This document shows, in pieces, positions 1 to 10,515 of a DNA stretch of 64,000 bases; the stretch's first letter is position 1; each line of letters starts with the position of its first letter. Under the pieces are notes generated by a model that saw nothing but the letters and a program-made list of their open reading frames with translations, did not search any database and was not told the DNA's origin. The position numbers and the translations under genes were made by a program. Source of the stretch: Thiothrix unzii (GTDB lineage Bacteria > Pseudomonadota > Gammaproteobacteria > Thiotrichales > Thiotrichaceae). Location: positions 1,798,001-1,862,000 of the forward strand of contig NZ_CP072793.1 of assembly GCF_017901175.1 (NCBI RefSeq), in the 5' to 3' direction.

Positions 1-1917
1 TGCGATTTGGGCACTGCCCCGATTGACCAAGGCGACAATGATGCGGCTAAAACCCTGAAACCGGGCGAACGTTGGGTTTACCAATGCACATTGGCGAACA
101 TCAAGGAAAACATCCGTAACACTGCGACAGTGGAAGCACGTCCGATTAACCCGGATGGCACGCCGACCAATCAATCGCCCGTGGATGACAGCGATGTGGC
201 CCACGTCACGACTGAACTTGCACCGAAAATTGCTTTGAAGAAATACGTGCAAGCAGCCGATGGGGCGATGGCTTACGATCCAGCCAACAATGCAAGCTTG
301 GGTGTTGACGCACAAGACGCAACTTCTGCGGCCTTTATCGTCAAAGACAAGTCAGCGTTGTATCGCATTGCGGTCACTAACACCGGCAACACTTGGTTGG
401 ATCAAGTGGTCGTGGATGATCAGTTAGCCAACTGCGATTTGGGCACTGCCCCGATTGACCAAGGCGACAATGATGCGGCTAAAACCTTGAAACCGGGCGA
501 ACGTTGGGTTTACCAATGCACGCTGGCGAATATCAAGGAAAACATCCGCAATACCGCCACGGTGGAAGCACGTCCGATTAACCCGGATGGCACGCCAACC
601 AACCAATCGCCCGTGGATGACAGCGATGTGGCCCACGTCACGACTGAACTTGCACCGAAAATTGCTTTGAAGAAGTACGTGCAAGCCGCTGATGGTGCGG
701 TGGATTACGACCCGGCAAACATTGCAAGCTTGGGTGTTGACGCACAAGACGCAACTTCTGCGGCCTTTATCGTCAAAGACAAGTCAGCGTTGTATCGCAT
801 TGCGATCACTAACACCGGTAACACGTGGTTGGATCAAGTGGTGGTAGATGATCAGTTAGCCAACTGCGATTTGGGCACTGCCCCGATTGACCAAGGCGAC
901 GATGATGCGGCTAAAACCTTGAAACCGGGCGAACGTTGGGTTTACCAATGCACGCTGGCGAATATCAAGGAAAACATCCGTAACACTGCGACAGTGGAAG
1001 CACGTCCGATTAACCCGGATGGTACGCCGACCAATCAATCGCCCGTGGATGACAGCGATGTTGCCCACATCACGACTGAACTTGCGCCGAAAATTGCTCT
1101 GAAAAAGTACGTGCAACCACTGGAGGGTGCGCCAGAGTTTGATAAAAACGATGCCACCACCTTGGGCTACGATGCACAAGACGTAACATCTGCGGTTCAT
1201 GTTCCGTATGACAAAGCCGCCTTGTATCGCATTGTTGTTACCAATAAAGGCAACACTTGGTTGGATACAGTCACTGTTGATGATCAACTCGACAACTGCG
1301 TACTGGCTTCAATCGACGATGGTAACGGTAATAACACGCTGCAACCGGAAGAAAGCTGGGTGTACGAATGTACCCTCGCCAAGGTCAACGAAGACATTCG
1401 TAACACTGCGACCGTGCAAGCACGTCCAGTCAACCCGGATGGCACACCAACCAACCAGTCTCCGGTTGATGCCAGCGATGTTGCACACGTTACCACCGAG
1501 TTGCGCCCTAGCATCCTGTTGAAGAAATACGCACAAGCGGCTGATAAAGCGAAAGATTACGCCCCTGCCGACGACAGCACTTTAGGACTGGATGCACAAG
1601 ATGAAACCAGTGCAGCTTACGTCATGTATGACGCACCCGCGCGGTATTACATCACTGTCACCAATACCGGTAACACTTGGCTGAAAGAAATTGTGGTGGA
1701 TGACAAGCTGGCGGGTTGCAACGTTGAAGTTAAGGATGACGCTGACGGTGACGCATTCCTCGCGCCGGAAGAACGCTGGGTTTACACCTGTCAACTTGCC
1801 AAGGCCACTCAGCCGATCAGCAATCTGGCAACCGTCAGTGCGAAACCGATTAACCCGGACGGCACGCCGACCAACCAATCGCCTGTCACCAGCGAAGACG
1901 TTGCTCACATCCGTACC
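1..1917 (+). repeat. Tandem 432-bp coding repeats (144 aa each)
   Basis: Repeat units begin at 1, 433, 865, 1297 and 1717, anchored on the same Cys codon. The first three spacings are exactly 432 bp and the last is 420 bp because the loop after the Cys is four residues shorter. Units 1-3 are nearly identical in DNA as well as protein; units 4 and 5 have drifted. The units encode DUF11-like domains with the shared blocks NTGNTWL, PEERWVY or PGERWVY, and NPDGTPTNQSPV. Near-identity of neighbouring units implies recent duplication or gene conversion, and copy number could vary between strains or be misassembled. Confidence 0.9.
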
Positions 1918-4900
1918 CACAAAGGGCACAGTTTGGGTAACTACCTGTGGATTGACGACGGTAACGGCATTGCGCTTAACCGCGACAATGGCAAAGTCGA
2001 TAAAGGTGAAAAACCTGTCGATGACGGTGTAGTACTGGAACTCAACGATGCCAGTGGCAAACCCATTAACCTCGGCGGCGGTGAGTTGACCACTACCACG
2101 TCCGGCGGTTACTACCTGTTCAGCGCGGTTCCACCGGGTGAATACCAAGTGTGCGTAGCGGCAAGTAACTTTGCTACCGGCGGTCTGTTAGCTGGCTATC
2201 TGGTAAGCACTGTTAACGAAGGCGACCCGAATGCGGATCAAGACCAGAACAACAACGGTCTGGCTCCGGCGGATGCCAACGGTAAGGTATGCAGCGGTAT
2301 CATTACCCTAGACGACAGCGAACCAACCAAAGAATACCCAACAGCCAGTGGGCAAGCGGGTAACGATGCGGCAGGTTCAACCGATAACGCCAGCAACCTG
2401 AGCATAGACTTCGCGTTCGTGCCGCAGGAAGTCGGTGTGGGCAACCGCTTGTGGATTGATGAAGGTGTTTCACCAACATCTACCAACAACGGTGTTTACG
2501 ACGACGGCGAACCACCGCTGGCGAGTGTCATGGTTGAAGTCTATCGCCAAGGCGATGACCCAGACGTAGACATGGCCGTAGGTGTTACTGAAACCGACCG
2601 TTTTGGTTGCTACAGCTTCGAGCATCTGCGCCCCGGTAACTACTTCGTGCACGTGCCTTATTATCAGGTGGTGCTGGATAGCGGCTTGGAGCTGAAACCG
2701 CTGTACGCTTACCTGAGCAGTAAAGGCAACGATGCTGACGCAGGTATCGACGACACCCAAGGTGAAAACGGGATTGACGAGTTGGCGACACTGGCACTGT
2801 CCGGTATCAAAACCTCAGCCTTTACCCTGATGCCGGGTCAAGAAGCAACAGGTGAACGCGCGTGCGGCAAAACCACACCAGCAAGCTTGGCAGACAATAG
2901 CTACGACGGCACGCAGGACATCGGTGTATTGCGTTACATGCAATTGGGTAACTACGTCTGGTTTGACCGCAATGCCAACGGGATGCAGGATGCGGCAGAA
3001 GTCGGGATTGAAAATGCTACGGCTGAACTGTTCCTCGCGGATGGTACAACGCAGGCATTGGACATCCACGGTAATCCAGTAGCCCCTGTCAAAACGGATG
3101 CAACGGGTAAATACCTGTTCACCGCGCTGGCTCCGGGCGACTACGTGGTACGGGTAACACCACCTCAAGGTGATTATCTGCCGACACCTCGTGCTGTACT
3201 TGACCCGAACAACGATGAGAACCGTGATTCCAATGCACTCCCTGTGACTGGAAGCAATTACGTGCAATCCGGCGTGGTCAAGCTGGCTTACGATGCTGAA
3301 CCCATGCACGACGGTGATCTGGAAAATCCGAACTCCAACCTCACAGTCGACTTCGGTTTCTACATCCCGGTTGCTGTCGGTGATCGCGTGTGGCTGGATC
3401 GTAACGGCAACGGGCAACAAGACCCTGAAGACCTGAGCATCGGCGGTGCTATTGTTAACCTGTACGCGGCTGACGGTGTAACACCTGTGAAGGACGCTTA
3501 CGACAGACCAGTAGCAGCACAAACCACCACGGATAGCGGTCGTTATTACTTCGAGTATCTGTTGGAAGGCGAGTACTTGCTCAAAGTCAAAGCCCCGTCT
3601 GAGGTTTACCTACCGACGAAGGGTGGCATTGATGCGGATGACGATGGCAGCGACACCGACTCCAACGCACTGCCATTAGTGGAAGGTGTCAGCAGCAGTC
3701 TGCCATTTACCCTGACAGCACGGACTGAACCGACTGCTGACAACGAAGTGGCAAATGTACGCGACAGCAGCAGTAACCGTTCCGTTGACTTCGGCTTCAT
3801 CCGTCCACTGGCAGTGGGTGACTTCATCTGGAGTGACACCAACGCCAACGGTATCCAAGACGATGCGGAAAAAGGCATGGTCGGTAGCCGTGTCAACCTG
3901 TTGACCTCAGCAGGCAATCCGGTCACTAACCTCAAGGGCGAAACTGTTGCTGAAATCGTGGTGGATGAAACCGGGATTTACCGCTTTGAAATGCTCATGG
4001 AAGGCCAATATGTGGTGCGCGTTAACCCGCCAGCCGATTACATTGCCAGCAAGCCAGAAGCGGTAACGGACATCACTAAGGACAGTAACTGCGAAGCAAC
4101 GGATACGGTCGGCCTGTTCCAAAGCAAGGTGCGTGAGCTGCGCTTCAATGCCCAGCCGGAAACCAGTGTAGACGGTGACAATAGTGACCGTGATATGACG
4201 CTGGATTGCGGTTTCTTCGCACCGGTTGCGGTCGGTGACTTGATCTGGGAAGACAGCAACGGCGATGGCCTGCAAACCGCTGGCGAACCGGGTATCTTGG
4301 GCGCGAAAGTGGCATTGTTGACCAGCGATGGCTTGCAAGCCGTCGATATTAAAGGCAATGCAGTCGATCCGTTCACCACGTTGGCGGATGGTAAATACCA
4401 CTTCGATGACCTGTTACCGGGCGACTATAGCGTGCAGGTAACACCACCGGATGGCTACCACCTCATCAAAGGCGGAGCTGACCCGGACGAAGATCCATCC
4501 AACGCGGATAGCAATTGCACGGCAACCGAAGGCAAGTTCCAAACTAAAGTCTTCAGCTTGTTGGGCGGCACTGAGCCAGCTACCGAAGCCGATGGTGACG
4601 ACCACCACCACAATAGCACCGTGGATTGCGGCTTTACGCGCTCCACTGCTATCGGTGGCCCAGCCTGGGTTGACCTGAACGCGGATGGTCTGCAAGCAGA
4701 AGGTGAACCGAGCTTGCCGGGGTTAGAAGTCAAACTGACGGATTGCGCGAATAATACCGTTGCCAATATCTACGGTGAAATCGTACCGCCGATGGTTACT
4801 GACGCGAACGGTTTGTATCGCTTCGACCACCTGAAGGCTGGCGACTACTGTGTAATTGTCAAAAATCCGGCAGCATATCGCCCTACCCTTGCGGTTGAAA

Positions 4901-5166
4901 ATCCGAACGGGCAAACCGATAGCACAGCCAATATTGACAGCAACGGCGCGATTCAACTTGATGGTTACGTCAGCAGTAACACCGTCAACCTGAGCTGGAA
5001 CGAAGAACCCGTCAATGACGGCGACAACGACCCCAGCACTAACTTGACGATTGGCTTCGGCTTCATCCCGATGCTGGCGATCCCAACCGTGAGCGAGTGG
5101 GGGCTGATCCTGATGAGCCTGATGCTGATGTTGGCTGGGGTTTACTGGCAACGCCGCAGAAACTGA
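1..5166 (+). CDS. Giant repeat/SdrD_B-domain surface protein with IPTL-CTERM tail (5' end outside window)
   Basis: The reading frame is open from the first base, so the true start lies upstream and only the last 1721 residues are seen. The order is: four to five DUF11-like repeats of about 144 residues (residues 1-640), then seven SdrD_B/Cna-B-like beta-sandwich domains starting near nt 1927, 2428, 2941, 3370, 3808, 4222 and 4648. Each SdrD_B domain has the pattern GxxxWxDxNxxGxQ followed by a GxYxFxxLxxGxYxV strand. The last 28 residues start IPTVSEWG, then a hydrophobic helix and a QRRRN basic end, which is the IPTL-CTERM sorting signal. The family predicts export, exosortase-type processing and a place in the envelope or extracellular matrix; an adhesive or sheath role is inference. 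A strong terminator follows. No exosortase gene is seen in the window. Confidence 0.88.
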   Translation, partial: CDLGTAPIDQGDNDAAKTLKPGERWVYQCTLANIKENIRNTATVEARPINPDGTPTNQSPVDDSDVAHVTTELAPKIALKKYVQAADGAMAYDPANNASLGVDAQDATSAAFIVKDKSALYRIAVTNTGNTWLDQVVVDDQLANCDLGTAPIDQGDNDAAKTLKPGERWVYQCTLANIKENIRNTATVEARPINPDGTPTNQSPVDDSDVAHVTTELAPKIALKKYVQAADGAVDYDPANIASLGVDAQDATSAAFIVKDKSALYRIAITNTGNTWLDQVVVDDQLANCDLGTAPIDQGDDDAAKTLKPGERWVYQCTLANIKENIRNTATVEARPINPDGTPTNQSPVDDSDVAHITTELAPKIALKKYVQPLEGAPEFDKNDATTLGYDAQDVTSAVHVPYDKAALYRIVVTNKGNTWLDTVTVDDQLDNCVLASIDDGNGNNTLQPEESWVYECTLAKVNEDIRNTATVQARPVNPDGTPTNQSPVDASDVAHVTTELRPSILLKKYAQAADKAKDYAPADDSTLGLDAQDETSAAYVMYDAPARYYITVTNTGNTWLKEIVVDDKLAGCNVEVKDDADGDAFLAPEERWVYTCQLAKATQPISNLATVSAKPINPDGTPTNQSPVTSEDVAHIRTHKGHSLGNYLWIDDGNGIALNRDNGKVDKGEKPVDDGVVLELNDASGKPINLGGGELTTTTSGGYYLFSAVPPGEYQVCVAASNFATGGLLAGYLVSTVNEGDPNADQDQNNNGLAPADANGKVCSGIITLDDSEPTKEYPTASGQAGNDAAGSTDNASNLSIDFAFVPQEVGVGNRLWIDEGVSPTSTNNGVYDDGEPPLASVMVEVYRQGDDPDVDMAVGVTETDRFGCYSFEHLRPGNYFVHVPYYQVVLDSGLELKPLYAYLSSKGNDADAGIDDTQGENGIDELATLALSGIKTSAFTLMPGQEATGERACGKTTPASLADNSYDGTQDIGVLRYMQLGNYVWFDRNANGMQDAAEVGIENATAELFLADGTTQALDIHGNPVAPVKTDATGKYLFTALAPGDYVVRVTPPQGDYLPTPRAVLDPNNDENRDSNALPVTGSNYVQSGVVKLAYDAEPMHDGDLENPNSNLTVDFGFYIPVAVGDRVWLDRNGNGQQDPEDLSIGGAIVNLYAADGVTPVKDAYDRPVAAQTTTDSGRYYFEYLLEGEYLLKVKAPSEVYLPTKGGIDADDDGSDTDSNALPLVEGVSSSLPFTLTARTEPTADNEVANVRDSSSNRSVDFGFIRPLAVGDFIWSDTNANGIQDDAEKGMVGSRVNLLTSAGNPVTNLKGETVAEIVVDETGIYRFEMLMEGQYVVRVNPPADYIASKPEAVTDITKDSNCEATDTVGLFQSKVRELRFNAQPETSVDGDNSDRDMTLDCGFFAPVAVGDLIWEDSNGDGLQTAGEPGILGAKVALLTSDGLQAVDIKGNAVDPFTTLADGKYHFDDLLPGDYSVQVTPPDGYHLIKGGADPDEDPSNADSNCTATEGKFQTKVFSLLGGTEPATEADGDDHHHNSTVDCGFTRSTAIGGPAWVDLNADGLQAEGEPSLPGLEVKLTDCANNTVANIYGEIVPPMVTDANGLYRFDHLKAGDYCVIVKNPAAYRPTLAVENPNGQTDSTANIDSNGAIQLDGYVSSNTVNLSWNEEPVNDGDNDPSTNLTIGFGFIPMLAIPTVSEWGLILMSLMLMLAGVYWQRRRN

Positions 5167-5177
5167 TAGTAGAAAGC

Positions 5178-5215
5178 GAGGAAGGCATGGCTAACACCTG
5201 CCTTCCTCTATTTTT
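5178..5215 (+). terminator. Rho-independent terminator after the surface-protein gene
   Basis: A perfect stem GAGGAAGGC / GCCTTCCTC (5178-5186 and 5200-5208) with a 13-nt loop is followed by TATTTTT, 12 nt after the stop codon. It separates this gene from the next secreted-protein gene. Confidence 0.85.
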
Positions 5216-5235
5216 AAGCGAGGGTAACTATTCTG

Positions 5236-7182
5236 ATGAAACACACACCACTGCCTCAGCGTATAGGCCATAGCTTAGTACTAGCTGTTAGTCTCATGTT
5301 CCTGACGGTTTTAGCGGGCACGCCGTCTGCATGGGCAGACTTGCCGCTATTGCCGGGGCAAGCCATTACCACCCATTTCTCAGGCATAGAGAACAATACA
5401 TCGCAGCCCTTTTTGCAAGGCAAAGTTTTGAGCGTGCTGGACATCCGCGATCCGGTTGCCAATAGTGCACCCTTCGCCCTGCCGGGGCCAACTAACTGGA
5501 CTGTTCCGCGTTACCAACATACCTCATGGGATGCAACCACTTTAGGGGAAGTCTTCGGCCTAGCACTCGATACCAGTAAAGCCCAACCCGATATTTACCT
5601 TGCCAGTAGCTCCAGCATGTATTTCAGGGATACCGCATTTAATATGACACCAGGCTCATTGGCTAACGGTTATGGTGGTGTCTTTAAAATTGACGGTTCA
5701 AGCGGAGCAGCCTCGCTTCTGGCTAATCTGCCTAGTGCAACATTCAATAACGGATTTACCCGTTATGCGGGTTTGGCACAAATTGCCGCCAACCCAACTG
5801 GCAGAACACTTTATGTGGCGAACTATGAGGATGGTAAAATTTACGTCCTCAATATGGATACGGGTGCAACCGTAGAAACTTTTGATCACGGTACGCAAGC
5901 AGCCAGCCCCACTATCGCTGACGATGGCACAGCAGGCTTTACCCAGTTAGGTCGGCGGGTATCTGCTGTTCAATATCACCCACAGGAACAACGTTTGTAT
6001 TATTCCGTGTGGGCGGTGGATGGCAATAAAATTTGGTCGGTTCCGGTAGCCAGTAATGGAGCAACCAATGGCGCAGCACGTTTTGAACTATCTTACACCT
6101 CAGGTGCTTGGGCAGGATCAAGTAACGCTGTTATTACCGACATTGCTTTCAGTAAAGATGGGCAACGGATGCTTGCCGGAGAAATGCCAGTCGTGGATGG
6201 TAGCTACATGCGTAGTTCCCATTATACGTCAGGTGTTGAATGGGTCGGCTCAGGCGGTGGCTGGACATTAAACAACAGTCTAGAAGGTGGGAATGGTACT
6301 ATTCCTGTCGGATTATTTAATAATAAAATCAATGCGGCTGGTTCAGTAGCCTACGGTTACAATAACTACGGTACAAATGCCGGAGCAAGTGAACCGTGCG
6401 AAGACTCCTTCGTCCTGATGGGCGATGCCCTGTACTTTCCCGCGCCATTTATTTATGGTCTACAGATCACCCCTTTGACAGGTTCGACAACAGCCACGTT
6501 GGGACAAGATGATTACATCGTCGATTTGGAAAACAGTACTGGTGGTAATGAAAACAATGACAAGTCAGGGCTGGGCGACGTAGAAGTTTTAAGTGGTTGC
6601 GTTCCTCCTGTCACACCCAAAGGTAATCTAACCATTAGTAAGGCCGTTGCGGGCGGCACTGACCCACAAACCTTCAATATCCAACTGGATTGCAGCGACA
6701 ATAGTTTCGACAACAACGCCATCACCCTGACTGCTGGTGCTACCCACACTGTCAGCAATATCCCGGCAGGCACAACCTGTACAGTAACAGAAACCACACC
6801 GTCCGCCCCCAGTGGTTATAGCTATAGTACACCGGTCATAACACCTGCCCAACCGGTCACAATAGTGGCAAACAGCACGGTAGCGGTCAGCGTGTTGAAC
6901 CAGATGACAGCAAAAATGGCTGACATTGAGGTAAACAAAGTCGTTGATAAACCCAAGGTCAATTCTGGTGATGTGGTCACGTACACCATCACGGTAAAAA
7001 ATAACGGGCCAGACAACGCAACAGGAATAGAAGTCACGGATCAACTTCCCTCAGGAGTTACCTATAAACCAACATACAACGCCAGCCAAGGTACATACTC
7101 ATCAGCAACCGGGATATGGAGTGTAGGTTCGTTAACCAATGGTACAACGGCAACATTAACCATTCAGGCAACGGTGAACTAA
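5236..7182 (+). CDS. Secreted protein, propeller-like N-terminal part plus DUF5979-like and DUF11 domains
   Basis: A 648-residue protein with a clear signal peptide (charged start, hydrophobic core at about residues 12-28, cleavage likely after SAWA). Residues 35-455 form an unrecognised beta-rich region with repeated YVANYxxGKIYVLN- and QRLYYSVW-like strands, suggestive of a beta-propeller. Residues about 459-555 resemble DUF5979 (the prealbumin-like block GNLTISKAVAGG...GTTCTVTET). The last 85 residues are a DUF11 domain (VVTYTITVKNNGPDNA). The protein ends directly after DUF11 with no IPTL-CTERM or other anchor, so it is probably released or held non-covalently. A GAGGGT ribosome-binding site lies 10 nt before the ATG. 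A partner role with the neighbouring surface proteins is inference. Confidence 0.75.
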   Translation: MKHTPLPQRIGHSLVLAVSLMFLTVLAGTPSAWADLPLLPGQAITTHFSGIENNTSQPFLQGKVLSVLDIRDPVANSAPFALPGPTNWTVPRYQHTSWDATTLGEVFGLALDTSKAQPDIYLASSSSMYFRDTAFNMTPGSLANGYGGVFKIDGSSGAASLLANLPSATFNNGFTRYAGLAQIAANPTGRTLYVANYEDGKIYVLNMDTGATVETFDHGTQAASPTIADDGTAGFTQLGRRVSAVQYHPQEQRLYYSVWAVDGNKIWSVPVASNGATNGAARFELSYTSGAWAGSSNAVITDIAFSKDGQRMLAGEMPVVDGSYMRSSHYTSGVEWVGSGGGWTLNNSLEGGNGTIPVGLFNNKINAAGSVAYGYNNYGTNAGASEPCEDSFVLMGDALYFPAPFIYGLQITPLTGSTTATLGQDDYIVDLENSTGGNENNDKSGLGDVEVLSGCVPPVTPKGNLTISKAVAGGTDPQTFNIQLDCSDNSFDNNAITLTAGATHTVSNIPAGTTCTVTETTPSAPSGYSYSTPVITPAQPVTIVANSTVAVSVLNQMTAKMADIEVNKVVDKPKVNSGDVVTYTITVKNNGPDNATGIEVTDQLPSGVTYKPTYNASQGTYSSATGIWSVGSLTNGTTATLTIQATVN

Positions 7183-8241
7183 AAACTTGGCACTGTTGGT
7201 CTTTTGAATGTGTCCGAAGTAGCTTCTAAATAAGGCACTGTTGAAAGCCTGTTTTTACGTGCAGACAAGCTCAATACCCGGCGGTTATCCAGTCGGGGTT
7301 AAGCCTAAGCAAATTATTATTTGAGCGGCGAGGGGTGTGATCTGATTGCATCCAGATAAAAGACTGACAAGGTATTAGTCTTCGATAAGTACATTGGGGC
7401 AAACAATGATTAAGAAAACAACAACTCACTTGAGTTCGGTAGGGGTTGCACTGCTTCTTGCTGCACCTTCCGTTTATGCGGTCTGTCCAGTCGGTACGAG
7501 CACGGTCAACTTTACGTGGGATGGCGCAGGTTCAGGCAATAATGCCGTCTGGAATTACGGCAATAGCAGCAATACCTATACAGTCAACTACACGGATACT
7601 AATGGTAGCCCTGCCGCTGTTGATATTACGATGAGTTTGCGTGACCCCAATAATATCAACGTTGATCCAGATGTCCGTGATGCAGGAAAGCACCACTATG
7701 ATCCAGCAGGTGGATGTTTGCCTAATCCTGATCCACTGATTCAACCCCCTGCTGTTGATGAGTGGCCTAGTAACGGTAGCATTGACGACCCTTGGGATTC
7801 TGACTGCTACGGTCAGCCGAGTTCCTTAGTGACGGGAACCCGCATGGCTTATGGTCCAGGTTTTTTGACGTGGGTATCACTATCTTCAGACCATAACCAA
7901 GAAATGTTCTTGGATTTCAGCTTTTCCCGTCCAGCTCACTTAATGGATAATTTCACTATTGGGGATATTGATGCTGCCGGTCTGTTGTATACATACAATA
8001 ACTTCCATGCTAGTGAATCGCCAGGAAACTCATTCCAAGATGAAGTAGGATTCAAAGCCTCCATGAACGGTACAGACGTACCTATTTCTATTTTTAATCC
8101 GGGTAGTGCACTAACAGTAACAGGAGCTATTGCACGCGCAAACTACAACTCTGCCCAGAATAACAACGTAGCACCAACAGATCCGCTTGGAACCATCAGT
8201 GCTGCATCTACCGCACCTATCGACAAATTCAGTATCATGTA

Positions 8242-9346
8242 AGTAACTAGCTAGAAGTTTCCACGTATAAGATCCTGCTGGTGTAAACTGGTAGTTTGTC
8301 ACTTAAGAATGTCCGCACCGATGAAATTTGCCCAGCCGATCCCTGAAGAAATCCGCGTGACCTTGCAGGAAATGTATATGAACCACCCTACATTCCGCTG
8401 TCGTCAACGTGCGCAAGCAATTTTGTTGAGTACACGCGGCTTTACCCTTGCGGAACTGTGGTCAATCTTGGATGTACGGCGCGATGCCATCAGTGAGTGG
8501 CTCGACCGCTGGGAACATGAAGGGCTGCTGGGACTTTACGACCGTCCCCGCTCTGGTTGCCCCCGGATATACACAGAAGCTGAAGTAGCGTTGTTGAAAA
8601 CCCTAGTGGACGAAGAGCCACGCCAAATCAAGACGGCTCAAACCAAACTGGCTGATCTAACCCAGAAAGTAGCCAGTACCAGCACCTTGAAACGCCTGTT
8701 AAAAAAAAGTTCCACTACCTCTGGAAGCGGATGCGTAACTCATTGAAAGATAAACGTGACCCCGTGGCTTTCAAGCGTGAGCAGGAAATTCAAGCATTAC
8801 TCCACCAGCAAGCGGCGGCTGGCAAGTTGCTTATTTACTACTTCGATGGTTCAGGTTTTACCACAACTCCTTGCGTCCCTTACGGGTGGCAGAAACGGGG
8901 GAAACACGCAGGCTACTCACAGCTCAGAGCAAACGCTTGAATGTCTTGGGTTTTATGAGCCTAGACAACGATAGTTTTTTCCACACGGTGGAAGGGCGCG
9001 TTGACTCACAAGCTGCCATCGCCGCCTTTAATGCCTTTGCTGACCGTTATGCCGAAGAATTTGCACAAACAAAAATACCTTGCTTGGTTATTCTGGATAA
9101 CGCCCCGATACAAACCAGCAAAGCCTTTCTTGGTAAACGTGAAGATTGGATGTTGGCGGGAATTTGCTTACATTTTTTGCCAACCTACAGCCCTGAACTC
9201 AATCCTATCGAAATACTCTGGCGAAAAATCAAATATGAATGGTTGCCGCTGGATGCCTATAAAAGCTACAAGGACATGAAGGAACTGGTGTTAGCTATAC
9301 TGGCTGGCTTTGGCGAAAAATACACGATAACTTTTGGATAATTACT
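8242..9346 (+). mobile_element. IS630-family insertion sequence (1105 bp)
   Basis: The element is flanked by TA at 8240-8241 and TA at 9347-9348, the TA duplication typical of the IS630/Tc1 group. The ends are imperfect inverted repeats: left AGTAACTAGCTAGAAGTT, right end reversed AGTAATTATCCAAAAGTT. It holds one transposase reading region in the same direction as the host gene. Excision with one TA restores the host frame exactly, which fixes both boundaries. Confidence 0.9.
8309..9341 (+). pseudogene. IS630-family transposase, needs two -1 frame changes
   Basis: Three overlapping frames together give one IS630 transposase. The N-terminal helix-turn-helix part (8309 to about 8708) is in one frame. 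The next part begins FHYLWKRM and carries the first catalytic Asp (YYFDGSG). The third carries VILDNAPIQTS (second Asp) and the PTYSPELNPIEILW block (catalytic Glu). The first change lies at an A8 run (8701-8708), reading A-AAA-AAA in the zero frame, a classical -1 slippery heptamer that may be programmed. The second lies near a G5 run (8897-8901), after PYGWQKRG, where one extra G would restore the frame; this looks like a one-base loss or a sequencing error. If real, this copy is probably inactive in cis. Confidence 0.75.
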
Positions 9347-10424
9347 TATTCCAATGGTCAGGACGATGCGGCAGACGAACAAGCAAATCCTAACTTGTAC
9401 TCATGGTGGTCTGGCACTCATGGTGCAACTAACGGTGCGAGCGATAACCACGCAGTACGGGTTTCAGGGTTTACGTTTTGTATGGCTGAACCACCCAAAG
9501 ATTTCGGTGACGCGCCAGCCACCTACCCTACACTCAAAGCTAACAACGGTGCTAATCACCTCATGAGCCAACAATTGTATTTAGGCAATTGCGTGGATGG
9601 TGATTCGGATGGGCAAGTAACTGCAACCCCTAGCGGTGATGACAGTGCGACAGGTAGCATTACCTACGGTACGTGCGCCACTGCCGGTGCGGATGAAGAC
9701 GCTATCACACCAGTATCGCTAACCGACGGACAAACCGCCCCTTCAATCAATGTCAAAACACACAACACCACGGGTGCGGATGCCACTTTAGCGTGCTGGA
9801 TTGATTACAATGGCGATAAAACCCTTGATAACACGACCGAACGTGCCAGCACCACCGTTGCTAATAACGCAACAACTGCCACATTAACATTACCAAACGT
9901 GCCTGCAACTGCCAGCACCACGACAGGCGGTAGCACTGTAATGCGTTGCCGTTTAGCCAGCACTGCCAGTGAAATCAGCAATGCCACTGGTGCTGCGAAC
10001 ACGGGGGAAATTGAAGACCACCCAGTTACATTAACCGCCGCGCCACCGGCTTGCGCTACCATTACCAACACCACCAACGTTACCAAAATCACCGAAACCG
10101 ACAGTAATGCAGTGAACAACACAGCATCCGCAGCGATACAAGCAAACTGTGCTGTATCAAAAACGGATCTCAAAGTCACAAAAACGGCAAGCAAAACCAC
10201 GGTAAGACATGGCGATACTGTGACCTATACCATTACCTTAGAGAATGACAGCGACGTTATTGCAACCGCTGTTAAAGTGGGTGATAACTTACCTAGCAGC
10301 CTGACTTTCGTTTCAGCAACGCCATCACAAGGCACTTTTGCGAATGGAGTCTGGGATGTAGGCAATGTTGCCGCGCGAGCAAAACTCACCCTGATGCTGG
10401 AAGTGACGGTGAAGTAAACCCGTC

Positions 10425-10459
10425 GAGAGTTAGACAGGCCATCTGTTTGTCTAACTCTC
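10425..10459 (+). terminator. Perfect 12-bp stem-loop after the split gene
   Basis: GAGAGTTAGACA and TGTCTAACTCTC form a perfect 12-bp stem with an 11-nt loop, 7 nt after the stop codon. There is no U-run, so it is either a weak terminator or an mRNA-stabilising 3' end. Confidence 0.55.
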
Positions 10460-10515
10460 TGGCCTAAAAATTGCATAGTAATCCCCCTTAACTACTAGCA
10501 ATCATGGAGAAAATA

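Larger units (their letters stand above)
7406..10417 (+). pseudogene. Secreted GEVED/DUF11-domain protein, split by an IS630-family element
   Basis: The start is ATG 7406 (GGGG 8 nt upstream); a TTG 12 nt earlier is less likely. The 5' part (7406-8241) has a signal peptide ending SVYA and an extracellular beta-rich region. It is cut after codons for DKFSIM by the element at 8242-9346. Removing the element plus one TA copy (1107 bp, 369 codons) gives an uninterrupted 634-residue frame reading DKFSIM-YSNGQDDAADEQ. The 3' part carries a GEVED domain (ending GEIEDHPV, about nt 9500-10035) and a C-terminal DUF11 domain (VTYTITLENDSD). Like its upstream neighbour it lacks a C-terminal anchor. The two fragments should not be annotated as two genes. 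The disruption looks recent, since neither half has decayed. Confidence 0.85.

Noticed and set aside
1-1720. Regularly spaced repeats as a CRISPR-like array
   Set aside because: Units are 432 bp, continuous and coding for DUF11-like domains, with no spacers.
9395-10417. Independent gene starting at TTG 9395
   Set aside because: It is the 3' half of the gene cut by the IS630 element; the frame continues upstream to the element end and joins the 5' half exactly.
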